This document shows positions 22,947 to 34,779 of a stretch of DNA of 64,000 nt, one piece after another. Location: positions 55,557-119,556 of the forward strand of contig FTLJ01000342.1 in NCBI GenBank assembly GCA_900155495.1, in the 5' to 3' direction. The position numbers were made by a program, and so were the translations under genes. Position 1 is the first letter of the stretch, and each line of letters opens with the position of its first letter. Source of the stretch: Porogramme epimiltina (lineage: Eukaryota; Basidiomycota; Agaricomycetes; Polyporales; Polyporaceae). The notes under the pieces are model-generated. The model searched no databases, was not told where the DNA came from, and saw only the letters and a program-made list of their open reading frames with translations.

Positions 22947-24806
22947 TCACCACACGAACGGGTCCTCCAGATCATCCTTAACCTCCACCCTTGCGGCCTC
23001 GCACCCCGGCCCGCAGCCTGTGCAAAGTTCAACGTCCGGCACCCTTTCCCGCACGCTCCGAACAGCCGCCTTCGCCTCCTCCGCGTTCCGCCCCGAGTAG
23101 TGGAACCTGACCTTCGCCAGCGACCGCACGACGTCCTCCGCCCCCACCTCCGCCAGCACCCGCGCCTCGCCCGACCACACCTCCACCTCCCTCACGCCCT
23201 CCACCCTCCTTGCAACGAACGCAGGCCCCCTCGCGCCCGCCTCCACGACCGGCGTCGTCGGCGTCCCCGCCCGCCCCCCGCCCGCCCGCGCCGGCGCGTC
23301 CACGTACACGAGCCGCCGCATCTCACACGGCGCCTGCACGCTCTGCACCAGCGCGCGCACGACCCCGTCCCACTCGCGCGGCCCCCGGTACGCCCACTCG
23401 CGCACGCCCTCCAGCGGCACCACCTCCCGCACGACCGCCACCGCCTGCTTCTCGTCCGCCGCCGGCCGGTACTCCTTCAGGTCGAACCGCAGCCCGCACC
23501 CCTCCCGCTCCCCGTCCTCCCCTTCCTCGGCAGTGTCTTCGGATGCACAGACGATGAGCCGCCCGTGCGCGCGCTCGAGCGCGAGGCGCGTGAGCCGGTG
23601 CGCGAACGGGAGCTCGGGAAAGGGATGGAGCCCCGCGAGCGCGCGGAGCGCGTACGGCCCCTCCACGCGCACCCTCACGCCCTTGTCCGGCAGGCGGAAG
23701 AACGGCAGCAGGCGGCGCATCGACAGCATCGGCTGGCTGATGCCCAGCGTGAGCGTGCGCAGCCGCGGGAGCGCGACCGCGTGCGCCCCCGCGGGCGGCA
23801 CGTCCGCCGCGAGCGCGAGGTACACGTCCACGACCGCGAGGTGCGCGAGCGCCGGGCAGCGCGCGAGGAACGCGAGCAGCGGCAGCAGCGGCGTCGGCGG
23901 GCCCTTCTCGAGCCGCAGGTGCGTCAAGCGCGCGGCGGGCACCGCGGGCACCCAGCACGTGTTGCTCAGCACGAGCGCGCGCAGCCGCGGCGGCGCCCCG
24001 TCGCCCCCGTCGCCCCCGGGGAACAGCGCGACGGGCGCGTCAAAGTCGAGCGTCGGCCGGCTCTCCTCGAACGGCCTGCAGCACGTCGTGATGCTCAGAA
24101 ACTCGAGCGCCGGCGCCGCGAACGCGAACGCGCGCGGCGGCGCGCGCCCGGGGATCGCGGACCGCAGCGCGAGGGGGATGTGCAGAGCGAGGTCGCGGAC
24201 GCGCCCCGCGTGCGGTTTGAGTGCCGCGCCGATCGCCCCGTCCGGGCTGTAGCTCGCGAACACCTGCAGGGGCAGCTCCTTTGAGCGCGCGACGAACTCG
24301 GCGGTCGTCGGCCCGGGGACGTCGACGACGGTCCAGAGGGAGGCCATATCGGTCGCGATGCGCCGCCACTTCTGGCAGACCGATGTGAGTGTCGTCCGGG
24401 CGCGCAGATGGCTCGAGGGGCGCGGGTCCTTGCACCCGCTGTGGCGGATGTCGCCGTCGAGCGATGGCAGCGAGTGCTCGAAAATCATGCAGAGGACCTC
24501 GACCGGGAGGGTGTGTATCTTTGCGTGGCTGTTGATGCCATGGCGGATTAGGGATAGGACCGTCGAGACGGTTCCCTCTAAATTTTGTAGCTACGTTCCA
24601 TGGAGCGAGTTAAGACGTTTTCATTCGTGAAGTTCAGACGAGCGACTCACAGTGTCTAGTCTGTTCGACCGCAAGAAACGCGAACATAAGTATGTCGTCG
24701 TCCGAGGCTATGCTGAGCAAATTTCCGCTTACGGAAGGCGGTGCTGTGTCTCCAAGACTGCGCCAAGCAAGCTGGTGGCCAAACCGACAGGTTCCTCGAC
24801 GGCCAT
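22947..24806 (-). CDS. F-box-like protein, diverged third member
   Basis: The main exon (22947-24575) holds the F-box-like motif HTLPVEVLCMIFEHSLP, then TTLTSVCQKWRRIATDMASL and Ala/Leu/Arg-rich repeats. By analogy with the tandem pair, the start is placed at 24806 in an exon (24733-24806) encoding MAVEEPVGLATSLLGAVLET..., which resembles their coiled N-terminus. A 10-nt microexon (24651-24660, flanked by gaacag and gtgagt) would join both, giving 570 aa. The acceptor before the main exon is then tttagag, which is weaker than the neighbouring tttag. Base composition is very GC-rich compared with copies A and B. Probably an SCF receptor. Confidence 0.65.
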
Positions 24807-27800
24807 GTCGCCCACAGTTACGAGAGAGAGGTAGAAAGAAGTGGAGAAGTGCAAGGAGGACGTGGCGTTGCGGCAGCAGAGCGGTGAAAAAAGCTTTATA
24901 CTCCTTTCTTCGATCTGAGATCCGTACAGCCGGTCGTGGTCTGGAAGGGCCGGCCAAGCCGAATCCACGCGCCCTCTCTTCCAATCCCTTACATCCAACT
25001 CTCGTCCACAGCAACGCTCCAATTAGTAGCTTCTTACACGAACACGAACTCGTCGCCCTCCCCGACGCCTCCCTCCTTACGAGCCCTGGCAGCTGGCACG
25101 CCCCCCGGTGCTCGTTCCAGCGAGACTTCTGACACGGCCCGCAGTACGCGGCTCCATTCCAGCATCACGAGTCACATTTCCAGCCAATCGACCCACCACG
25201 CGCCCTGGCACCTGCCGCCCCTCCTAAGCAACGCGCTCGGAGCCCCGCATTACGAAGATCGGAGTAACCGGGTGTGCCTCCCCGCCGCACCCGCATCCGC
25301 ACATGAGTGCGCCCGCGCCAGCGCGGTACACGGCGGGGTGCGCTGCGAAGATCGTTTCATGATGTTTCTTCCAGCGCGAGACACAACCCTGTCCGAGTGC
25401 GGAGAACATCCCTCTCCAGCGCCTAGGCGCGATGGACGACATCGCTCTACTCGCTCCCGCCCTCGCGGAGGTTGGCAAGAAGCCAATCGAGCGCGGCGCG
25501 GACCGGCCGTTTCGTGTTCATGCACCCCAACCTTCCAGGCAGTTGAGCATCCAGAAGAAGCGATCGAGCGCCCCGCGCGCTACCTGGGCGTGCATCAGCG
25601 GTCAGCCTCGCGGGTAGCAGCCGGCGGCGTGCATGGCCGTGCGCACCCCGGGTTCGCCGCCGTGTAGGATCGTTTGTGCACAGCGCCACACGTTCGCGGA
25701 TCCATTGAAGCTTGCGCGCGTCCCGAGGGTTCGTTTCGATATAGAGCTCTACAAGTTCAGAAAGTTCTTGAGCTGATTTTCACCTTCCTGGCGCAGGTCC
25801 GGAAAGGCGTGGATCGCCTGGAGGCGCGTTTACTCTCCGTCTACAAATTTCCGCCCCATCCCCATCATTCTTAACCAGAACCGCTGTTGCCTGCCCCTCC
25901 GCCCCAACGGGTCGCTACCACTCAGGGCGACTCCTGAGATGATTGTTTGCCCGCCGCCTCTGCACAGGACTGTATTGGTCTAATAATGGGCGCGATTGGG
26001 TTCCTTGATGCGGACGGCCAGGTGAAGCGAAAAGAGCTAGGACGATATGTACTCGACGTGGTGAAGCTCGAACGTGTCGGTAGAGTCGTGGTGGTATAGA
26101 GCCCCGATCACGGCTGGGAGGGTGTTGGCCTGCGCCTTTTGAGTGGCATTTGGCCGGGGAGGTCTTTGGCGCTGCGCGTGAGGGAGGTTTGGGGTGTCTC
26201 ACTTCGCTGGCCTTTTGATGATGTTTTCGAACATAATGGTGTCCTGCACCACTTTTGCTATCTCCTAGACTCTACTCCCACCTATCCCAACTTCCCTTCG
26301 AGACAGTGCCCGGCGAGCTTCCTTCAAGTCTCCTAGAAGATATTCAATGGCACGGAATAGATTTCTATGAAACCCCGACACGGAGAGCGCACCTTCACAA
26401 CCGCTCTGGCCGACTCCAAACCTCACCGAAACCTATACGAGCTGGAGCTGGAGGGGTACGACATGCTCATAGGGAACACTATTACGCAAGCTAGTGCTTC
26501 CACCCTATTGTAGGGCTACAACAGAGAGTCGTGTCTGCGACCGGGAGGAGCGAGTGCCACTACAACGTAAGTCGTCATGTTGCGGGTGAGATTGGGAAGC
26601 CGGAGTGCTTTTATGACCCGTTGGGGAAGTGTGTCGATATCGACTTCATTTTTACGTGTGTACCTGGCGAGATTGCTGCCTCAGATTTATAAACGAGTAG
26701 AGCGATATCGACGACGGCAGCAGGGCATTGGTGGATGTCCCGAAGCTTGATGAGAATCCAACCCTGGTCACCCGCGACTTCCAGCTTGTGTTCTAGGTTG
26801 CCGCCAAGAGCCCGAAGGTAACGGACGGGGAGCTCTAGGAAGCATGGGAAAGATCTCCAGGGAACGACCTGAAATCCCAAGCGCGGTAAGTAAGACCGGG
26901 TGAGACATAGCGTAACGATTACCGTTTCGAAAACGTGTCTCCCGCAAGACAACATCAGTGCACATCTCCGACCGGACAGAGACGGCAGCGCTGAGCTCCG
27001 AATCGTTCCTCCGTGGTGTATGCTAGTGCGGCTCGTGGTTTCTACGCGTTCGTCGAAGGTGTAGGTCAAGGTATCAGTCGATACTATCATACAGGACTAC
27101 GGAAAGATCTGAGAACGTACTGGGCGGGTTGTAGTCACATGTCAAAGCGTCGACACAAGTGTTCACACTTTCGGATGCGAGATTAACGCTCTGTCTTGGG
27201 ATAGCGGGCATATTGTTTGAGAGCTTGGGCGGGGCGGTCCACCAACGGTAAGATCTCTTGCTTCTAATGACCCTAAGTTCCTTATTCCCGTAAGTCTCAC
27301 AAAGTCCTCAAGAACGTGTCAGAGAGACTGCGGGACACTCACATGGTTTTTTGAAGACCTGACCGAGGGTTGAGAGAGACGGTGGCCTTCAAGAGCATCT
27401 AAATCTGGGGAGTCCTGTGTTAGGCAGTCATAGTGGAGTGTACACTACAACAAAGCTTCGTACCTTCTTCAAGTTGTATTGACTTCAACAGGCGTTCTAG
27501 CGAGTTGTATCGGCGTCTAGTATACACTATGTCAGCCACGCTGCAAGATAGAGCAAAGCACCCTGAGCGAAGCCGGCGTGCGGGAGCGCAGCATGTGACG
27601 TTGCCAAGCCACAAATGCGGGCGAGGTGCGGCATCGCGAAGAGCTACGACCTCGAGGCTTGCTTTCAGTTTCGATCACGATGTCGATACTCGGACCGGAA
27701 CACCTGGGTCATTTGAAGCCGGACATCCGGATATGACGCTCAGCGGAGGTTCTGTAGACACGTCAAGACGGTCCATGAACCTACTCACCTTCGGCTGCCA

Positions 27801-28580
27801 GCGTAAACACTCCACCCATATAAATTTAGAAGATGTGGATGAATGCGAACGCGAACACGCATGCTCTTGTGATGAACCCCCCTCCCTTCCCCTCTAGTGC
27901 AGAGTGTGAGGGTGGACGTATGAGCCTAGGCCTGCATAGTCGGCTTGAGTTCGAGTCGCGTTCGTGTTCCAGGCTTCCGGCGGGAAGTGAAATGAAGGAA
28001 CGTACATACTTTAAGGTTCGAGTTCGACCCGCCCCATTCGAGGTGTGCCTTGCATGGAACCATGCCCGCATACTCCCCCGGCTAGAAAGGAACGGCAGCA
28101 CCCGTCGTTAGAACACCGTTGTTCCATATTCTCATAGTTAATCCAGATGCGAATTAGGGCCGTAGTGATTCCGCGACGCGCGTGCTAGTGTCGCAAGCAG
28201 AGCCGCTAGTGGAGGACGGCACAGGTTTGGGTATTCTGTCTTTATATAACTCCTTGCCTGATCAGTAGAAGCGTATAGAACGACATAAACAGTGCACAGA
28301 AGACTTGCCTATGCAGAGTTTGTGATAGCAGTCGCGGTTGCTCAAGTCAACATCTATTCAAAGTCTAGTAGCCTACGTCCAGGCACTTACTAGTGGTAGT
28401 TGAGGTTAAGGAGCATCTCATAGTTGGAACGGTTTGATAAAGTGCTTGCCTTCCGTGTGTGTGGTTGGCGAGTGAGCTAAACTTGGACGCACTGGTCCGA
28501 CGGCGAGTGAGGCAGAGATCCACGAACCAAATGCGGAGACGGAGCGCCCCTGGCCGGAGCGGCCGGACTGCATCATCGGC
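24807..28580. other. Region without a supported gene
   Basis: About 3.8 kb between two divergent genes. Open frames are short and unsupported. An exon-like stretch at 26370-26490 (+, containing NLYELELEGYDMLIG) and a 159-codon frame at 26611-27090 (-) have no recognised relatives. The right end is the promoter of the Asi-like gene. Confidence 0.4.
25224..25689 (-). pseudogene. Possible pseudogene debris, unknown family
   Basis: Three minus-strand frames in turn look protein-like: AALDWLLANLREGGSE, GVRTAMHAAGCYPRG and WKKHHETIFAAHPAVYRAGA with a Cys/Gly-rich CGCGCGGEAHPVTPIF. They are separated by stops and frame changes. This looks like a decayed gene, but GC-rich DNA can mimic this and I cannot name a family. 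Confidence 0.25.
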
Positions 28581-28652
28581 ATGTCGCACGAGTGCCTCAG
28601 CCACACTTCCTCATCCCTTTCATCTCCCTCCCTCCCCGAACGCCCCCACGCG

Positions 28653-31226
28653 ATGGAACAAGACCCCGCGAATGCCCTGCAAGCAGACTCGTTCCTCCGC
28701 TTCAACGCCACTGCCATCTTTGAGGCAGGCGGGAAACTCGCCCAGAGGTTAGGCGACCTCCCGTCGCGTGCACTCGCACGACTCCGGAAGCTGGACGAAC
28801 TCGGCCAGGACTTACACGAGGTCGCGCAAGTCTCACAGCAAGCGGAGCGGGGGGACGTGGGGCGGGGCCAAGGATACCGACGGCAGAGAAACGTGGGGAA
28901 CGGGACGACCCCGCCCATTCCAGGGCCTTGGGGGTTCCTCACGTCGGGCTACTTTGTCGGACTGTTCATCATGGTGGGTACTCCGTTTCGGACTATCACA
29001 TTACACCGCCCACACACTTTGTCACCTGCGAAACGTGGAGAGGTTGACTAAGACGCAGCCCAGGCCTTCCTTCTGAACCGCATCCAAAACATCGTGGTCC
29101 CTCCCCGCCGTCCACTGGCATTCCGCCTCCAACAGAATGCGCTCGAGGTTCAACGGCGAAGACTCTTCTCGTGGCGGTATGCGTTAATTGGGGCGTTCTT
29201 CCCCGTGGACTTTTCTTCCACTTTCTCAAGAACTATGTTCCGGTTACCCTCATTATATTTCCTCGGAAAGGCCGTCGGGATCTGGTTGATCATCCTTCTT
29301 CAAGCCCACGACCCCTCACTCCTCACTCGCTATTCCTGGCTTAGTCCTATAGGAGAATATGTCACGCAGATGAAGATAGAAGACGTATGCTGGCATACCT
29401 TCCTCACCGCCTGCTTCGCGCTTTGCATAGGGACGCTCACTACCGGCCTCGAAGGCTTGAATATCAATGACAGCGCTCCTTTCAATCTGGTCGGTCCCTC
29501 ACTATATCACCGTCCTATAATAGTACATGCTGACACGATCATAGTTCGCCTTCGCTTTCCAACTATACGTCGAGTCGGCATCGCATCTCGCCCCGAAAGA
29601 GGGCGAACCAATGCCCCGACCGAACGTGCATGTGGTCATCACCGTCCTCCTCCCCCTCCTCCAGCTGACGGTCATGCACACCCTCGAGATCAAGCACCAC
29701 TGGTCGCGGTACCGCCTCGCCTTCTCCACGCTCGGCAGCACGCTCGCCCTCGCGCACTTCCACTACGTCGTCTGGCGCTCGCCCGTCCCATACCCCCTCA
29801 CGACGTACGCCGCGCGCGTCGTCGAGTCGCTCATGGCCGCCGTGATCGCCCTAACCGTCGCGCTCAACGCGCTCACCCAGCTCCTCGCAGAAGGCGCGCT
29901 CACCCGCCCGCTCTTCGCGCACGCCGCGCTCATGCCGCGCCCCGACGAGGACTTCAACGTCGCCCTCTTCCGCCTCGGCACCGCCAGCATGGAGGCCACC
30001 GCCGTCGCCGGGCTCGGCAACGAGGTCGGCGCCGTCGTCAGCGCGCACGCCCACCCCGCCTCGCGCCCGCGCTCCCGCCACTCCACCCCCTCGCCCACCC
30101 TCGTCCCTGGCGAGCTCGAGATCGACCGCACGGGCGTGTCCAGCCTCGCGCCCGCGCACGAGCGCCGCACTGGCGCTGTGCGGCGCGGGTTCACGAACGA
30201 GATCGTGCGCGTGCGCGTCAAGGCCGCGCGCACCGATTTCTGGCTCGACACTGTACTCAACGTCGCGTGGCAGCGGCACCTGGGTGCGTTCCTCTTGAGC
30301 GCGTGGCGCGCCGCGAAGCGCCTGTGGGCCGCGGGCGTGGGCCGTGTGCGCTCGGCGTTTGGGGAGAGAGAGAGGGAGAGGGAAAGGTCGCCATCGCTGG
30401 AGCTCCTCGACGGGCCGCCAGAGGGAATGCCCACGCGGGTGGTGCGGGCGACGAGCGTGGAAGCGGACCCATACGCGCGGTTCCTGCGGGGAGAGCCGGT
30501 ATCTGACGACGAAGACGAGTTCCAACCCGACGAGCGCGCAACGCCAGCCCCAGACGCACTCTCGAGCGACTCTGAGGATGGGGATGAAGAGGGAGAGGAT
30601 GACGTCATAGGGTACGAAGATGCCGACGACCGTGGCGAACAAGCAGAGCTATACGCAGACCTGTCCACGTCCGACGCAACGTCCGCGCCGCTCCTCCTCG
30701 CGCACATGACAGACTCCTCTCCCGCCCCGCTCACGCGCAAGGCCTACCGGAGACTCGTCTCCGCGCCCCGGCGCGACGCGATGGACGACTGGACCGGCTT
30801 CGTGGACGAGCGGCGGCGCGAAAAGCGCACAGCCGCGCGCGAGCAGGAGCAAGAAGAGGCAGAGAGCCCGCGCGCGTGCGTCATCTGCACCGTCGAGCCG
30901 CGCGACATCATCTGCTGGCCGTGCCGGTGAGTGCGCACTTGCCATTGCCTTACGTGCGCGGGGGCGCGCGTGTGGCGGGGACGTCTGAGCCTAACTGACG
31001 GGGGGACGCGTGCAGGTGTCTCGCGCTCTGCGACGACTGCCGGAACAACCTTGCCTCGCGCTCGGCCGCGTCGAAGCACACCTGCCCGTGCTGCCGCCGG
31101 AGGTACGTCACTTTCCGTGAGACGACCGTTACAACGTATGGCTGACGTCCGCCTGTCCGCCTCGTCTGTCCTCCGCCGGGCCCTCTTCGCAGCGTGGAAG
31201 GCTACTCGAAGATCTACATCCCGTGA
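28653..31226 (+). CDS. Asi1/Asi3-like multispanning RING E3 ubiquitin ligase
   Basis: Several hydrophobic segments (GFLTSGYFVGLFIMxxF, FLGKAVGIWLIILLQ, FLTACFALCIGTLTTGL, VVITVLLPLLQLTVMH, VVESLMAAVIALTVALNAL) precede a long acidic, Ser-rich loop and a C-terminal RING (CVICTVEPRDIICWPCRCLA...CPCCRRSVEGYSKIYIP). The RING and closing IYIP motif match fungal inner-nuclear-membrane Asi-type ligases, which degrade mislocalised membrane proteins and some transcription regulators. Introns: one after FIM (acceptor ag|GCC near 29060), gtcggt...catag at about 29490-29547, and two in the RING (CG|gtgagt; AG|gtacgt). An in-frame ATG at 28581 would add 24 residues; 28653 gives an acidic start MEQDPANAL. 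Functional assignment rests on family resemblance. Confidence 0.75.
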
Positions 31227-32047
31227 GGCTCGCGCCCGGGTGCGCATCGAGCCAATCTCGTCCGCCGCGTTTCACTGTAACCTCAACCCCCTCGCCCCCC
31301 ACGGCGCAAACGGACATCGGACGGAGTGTACTATAATCTCGCGCTAAATATAATCCCTCGTTTTCTCAAACGGCCAGGATCGCCCCCCGTGCGGCGCACC
31401 CAGCTAGAGTTTGGGCCCTGGGCCTGGACCACGGGGTGGGTTGTGGCCGACATACGTACAAGCCACGCTCTCGAAGGGGGCCGCTCCTGCCTTTCTCGCA
31501 CCGAGAAGACGCAGGCGTCGTGCATTCATGCGCCCCGCGCCGGGGGCGCGAGCGCGACACAAGAACCTCCGCGCTATCGCGTGCACCCAGCTGACCCGCG
31601 CACAGAGCTCGCGGCACGCACACAGCTCGTTGGGGGAACGTCCGCGGACGTAAGCCCCCACCCAGTACCCGGCGCGCCGATCCGACGGCGGGGGGCTCCC
31701 AGGCCCCTCCCCCCGTCTTCTCGACTTCGCGCCTTCGCCCGACTTCTCCCCCCGCGCACCCTGCGCATGGGAGCTCGCTCTCGCGCGGGAGCTGCCGCCC
31801 GCGGCGCTTGGTGGGGCCAGCTGCAGCTAGTGCATCGATCAAGCCACCGGAAGTGAAGCCTGTCTTTATTGTGTGGGTATACCGTATACAGCGAGCCCCC
31901 GCGCAATCAATCGAGGGCACACAGGAGAGCGCGAGCACATATAAGCCCCACCAGCCGACGCATGTCTGCCCCTGAGGCCCCTCTCTGGATTCCTCCCCCC
32001 CGTTCGCGCTTGCGCTTCACGACCCCTCCGACCCGTTCACGACCGCC
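31227..32047 (+). promoter_or_regulatory. Promoter region of the first Kre9/KNH-like gene
   Basis: An 821-bp spacer without a supported gene. A TATAA (31940-31944, in ACATATAAGCC) lies about 105 bp before the ATG, and a CT-rich leader follows. Confidence 0.6.
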
Positions 32048-32731
32048 ATGTTCGCTAAGTTCGCCGTCGCCCCGGTCGCCTTCGTGTTCGCGCTGCTCGC
32101 GTGCTGGATACAGCTCGCGCTCGGCGCCCCAGCACTGCAAGAGAAGCGGGACGTGTTCGTGCCGCCGGTGCTGTACCCGCACGCGGGGACAGTGTGGACC
32201 AAGGGACAGCGGCACAACGTCACTTGGTGCGTTTCGCCGGTAGCAGGAGACGTGGAGCGGGACGTAGATGTCGGGCGACGGTGCGGTGCTCACCAAGGGG
32301 ATTGTATACAGGGACACGTCCGACGCCCCCGCGCAGATCACGAACCGCGAAGGGATCGTCCTCCTGCGCAAGGGCGAGACGGCCACTCCCCGTGAGTGGC
32401 AGATTGCCTGAGTGGCATCCGAGTGCTGATTCCATTCATCTGTGTTAGTGATCCTTGCGGCCGGGTTTGACATCCTCCTCGGCCGGATTGAGGTGACAGT
32501 CCCGTTCGTAATCCCTGACAGCGACTACAGTATCGTCCGTGAGTAGTTTCGTCCATCTTGCGCTCCGCCGTGCACCACGCGGTCGCCCTAGGAGGACCGC
32601 GATCCGATGTCTGAAGCATGCGCTGCGAGACTTGCGCAGGCAATGCTGACCAGGCGTGTTGCACCGCAGTGTTCGGCGACTCGGGGAACTTCAGCCCGCA
32701 GTTCACGATCAACGGCCCCGACGTCTTCTAA
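32048..32731 (+). CDS. Secreted Kre9/KNH-like domain protein, copy 1
   Basis: Four exons (32048-32226, 32312-32391, 32449-32538, 32670-32731) give 136 aa. A signal peptide (MFAKFAVAPVAFVFALLACW..., cleavage likely after ALGA) is followed by one beta-sandwich domain: VFVPPVLYPHAGTVWTKGQR, HNVTWDTSDAPAQITN, ILAAGFDILLGRIEVTVPFV, SIVLFGDSGNFSPQFTI. This pattern fits the Kre9/KNH1 N-terminal family (Ser/Thr-rich, GPI-anchor related) of secreted wall proteins. There is no GPI signal or Ser/Thr tail, so the protein is probably a free small secreted protein. Tandem with a paralog 0.8 kb downstream that has the same intron positions. Confidence 0.8.
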
Positions 32732-33541
32732 GTCCCGGGCCCTTACGACGCGCCGGCGAGACTATGAACGGAACTAGGAGGTGGAGGTGAGATGTGGGAG
32801 GACGACGGATGGAGATCGGCGCAAAGAGAGGACAAAATGCGCCTGACGAGAGGGTGTTGACGGACTCACGCATAACGAGGGTGCACGACGGACAGAGAAG
32901 GACACTTTTGGACTCTTCGCAGCATATTTTGTACGATTATTCATACGAGTGTAGGCCGTGGTGAGAACATTGGACTTTTGGCGTCTTGCCGAGCCTATTA
33001 TCGGCCGCGTTTGAAGGGGGTAGCGTTGAATAAATGTCCATGAGGAGACCAGCACGGGGCTGGGGGTACGAGGGGAAGACTGGGAGACCTTAGACAAGCA
33101 AGTCGAACGAGAGTCGAGACTCGTCCCATTCGAGCGACTTGCGCCCCACCTGCTTTCCCCCGACGTCGGGGGTCACGATCACGTGTACGGCGTAACGGCG
33201 AGGCAGTGACACTGTGGCGGTCTCGTCCGGTCGTCCTCCTCCGAGAGCCCGACTTTGTCGGCGTGGATGACCTGTGCCGACGAACCCGCCCGTGGATCCC
33301 TCTGGCCTCCGACTTCCGACCTCCCGATGGCAGTCCAGCGGCGCCACATCCCCGCCCGCCCCTCTAGGTCCTTCCGGAAACAAATCGACACGACATGGCC
33401 GTCCCACAGTAGGCCACGGTATATAAGTGAGCTCTCCCGGGCCTCAAACCTCCTCAGCTCAGTCGGCTTCAAGACATCACCTCCCCATCTTCCGTTTACG
33501 ACTTCGCCTCTTCGCCTTACGAACCCGCGACGCCCATCATA
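32732..33541 (+). promoter_or_regulatory. Spacer and promoter of the second Kre9/KNH-like gene
   Basis: No separate gene supported. A TATATAA at 33420-33426 lies about 115 bp before the ATG at 33542. The spacer does not look like a recent copy of the first promoter. Confidence 0.6.
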
Positions 33542-34100
33542 ATGATCTCTTTCACGAAGCTCCTCGTCCTCCCCATCGCTGCGCTCGCTTTCGTTGCCCA
33601 ATCCGCGTCTGCTGTACCCGTCGAGACGCGCGACGTCTACGTCCCGCCGGTAACCTACCCCCACAAGGGCACGGTTTGGTACAGTGGCCAGAGGCACAAC
33701 GTCACCTGGTATGCACTTCACGGACTTTCTACTAGTCTTGGATGCTAATGTGTGCCGCGCTGTTCCAGGGATACGTCCAACCCGCCGAAGCAAATCACTA
33801 ACCGTTACGGCGAGATCTACCTAGGCTGGCAAGGCAACTTAATCACGCCTCGTAAGTCATTTGCCATATTCCGTGTCGTTATATCCTAACGATCACGTAC
33901 TTCAGTGATCCTCGCAAAGGGCTTTGATATCCTCGACGGCCGTGTCGAGATCACCGTCCCTTGGGTCATGGACCGCGAAGACTACTCCGTCGTTCGTAAG
34001 TACTATGACCTTGCTTTCGAACGCAGTCGTTTATTGATGCTCTCTAGTCTTCGGCGACTCTGGAAACTTCAGCCCAGAATTCACGATCCACTCCAACTAA
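33542..34100 (+). CDS. Secreted Kre9/KNH-like domain protein, copy 2
   Basis: Exons 33542-33708, 33769-33851, 33906-33995 and 34048-34100 give 130 aa. Signal peptide MISFTKLLVLPIAALAFVAQ with cleavage likely after SASA. The mature domain has DVYVPPVTYPHKGTVWYSGQ, HNVTWDTSNPPKQITNRYG, ILAKGFDILDGRVEITVPWV and LFGDSGNFSPEFTIHSN. Same intron phases as copy 1; no GPI signal. Probably a small secreted cell-surface or extracellular protein; no enzymatic role is suggested. Confidence 0.82.
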
Positions 34101-34520
34101 TCGACCTGTTTGTACACGGACTTATCCACGGACTATGGACTTTACCTTGTCACACTACACGGACTTCACGAACTTTTGTACTCCATACTGTCATTTGACT
34201 ACTAATCACGGACTCCTCATGGACCTTGTTGTAGTAGTATACTGAGTATCCTGTCAATGTAGCGTACTAGGCGGCAATTGTGCCTTATTTTTTTAAAGCT
34301 GGGCGGCGTTCTGCGGGACATGGTCCCGGCGTGACGAGAGAAAAAGTTCATTCTAGTGCATGTGTACACATTACAAGCAAAACACTTGCGGCATACATAA
34401 ACCATCGCGGCGAAAAGCAAAGAAACAACGAGGTGCAGCGGCACAGCAATCACAACGAAAGCAGGGAGCGATCAACTGACCCCATCGCGACGTGCAGGAG
34501 CGGCACTCTATTTGCTCTGA
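34101..34520. other. Convergent 3' intergenic region
   Basis: 420 bp between the second Kre9-like gene (+) and the small gene at 34521 (-). Nothing recognisable seen. Confidence 0.5.
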
Positions 34521-34779
34521 TTAAGTGGCGTCAGCGTGTGCTCCCTGAAGCCAGATAATACGGCTTACTTTCTCTTCGGGCTTGTTCGGGGGCAGCAAAC
34601 TCGGAGAACTAGGAGGAGTCGGGAGGGGCGTAGGTGCCTGGAGCGTAAAGCTAATACCATGGGGTTCCTGAATGATTCACGTCAGGCTACATGCACTAGA
34701 TGAATGTATAATACAAGTCACGTACCGACGCCGTCGGGGCGAGGAACTTTGAAGTCTCCGAAGTGGTGTTTTGCGACAT
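34521..34779 (-). CDS. Small two-exon protein of 66 aa, unknown
   Basis: Exon 1 (34726-34779) encodes MSQNTTSETSKFLAPTAS and ends at a strong gtacgtg donor. Exon 2 (34521-34667) follows a cattcag acceptor in phase and encodes EPHGISFTLQAPTPLPTPPS..., then LLPPNKPEEKVSRIIWLQ, ending at a TAA at 34521-34523. A TATATAA box (34876-34882) is about 100 bp upstream of the ATG. The protein is Ser/Thr/Pro-rich, has no signal peptide or membrane segment and no family I recognise. The gene is too short and split to be found as a single open frame. Confidence 0.5.

Noticed and set aside
22815..24284. 489-codon plus-strand frame
   Set aside because: Arg/His/Pro-rich shadow of the minus-strand F-box-like gene.
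27945..28035. Two GTTCGAGTC/GGTTCGAGTT matches resembling tRNA B-boxes
   Set aside because: No cloverleaf could be drawn around either.
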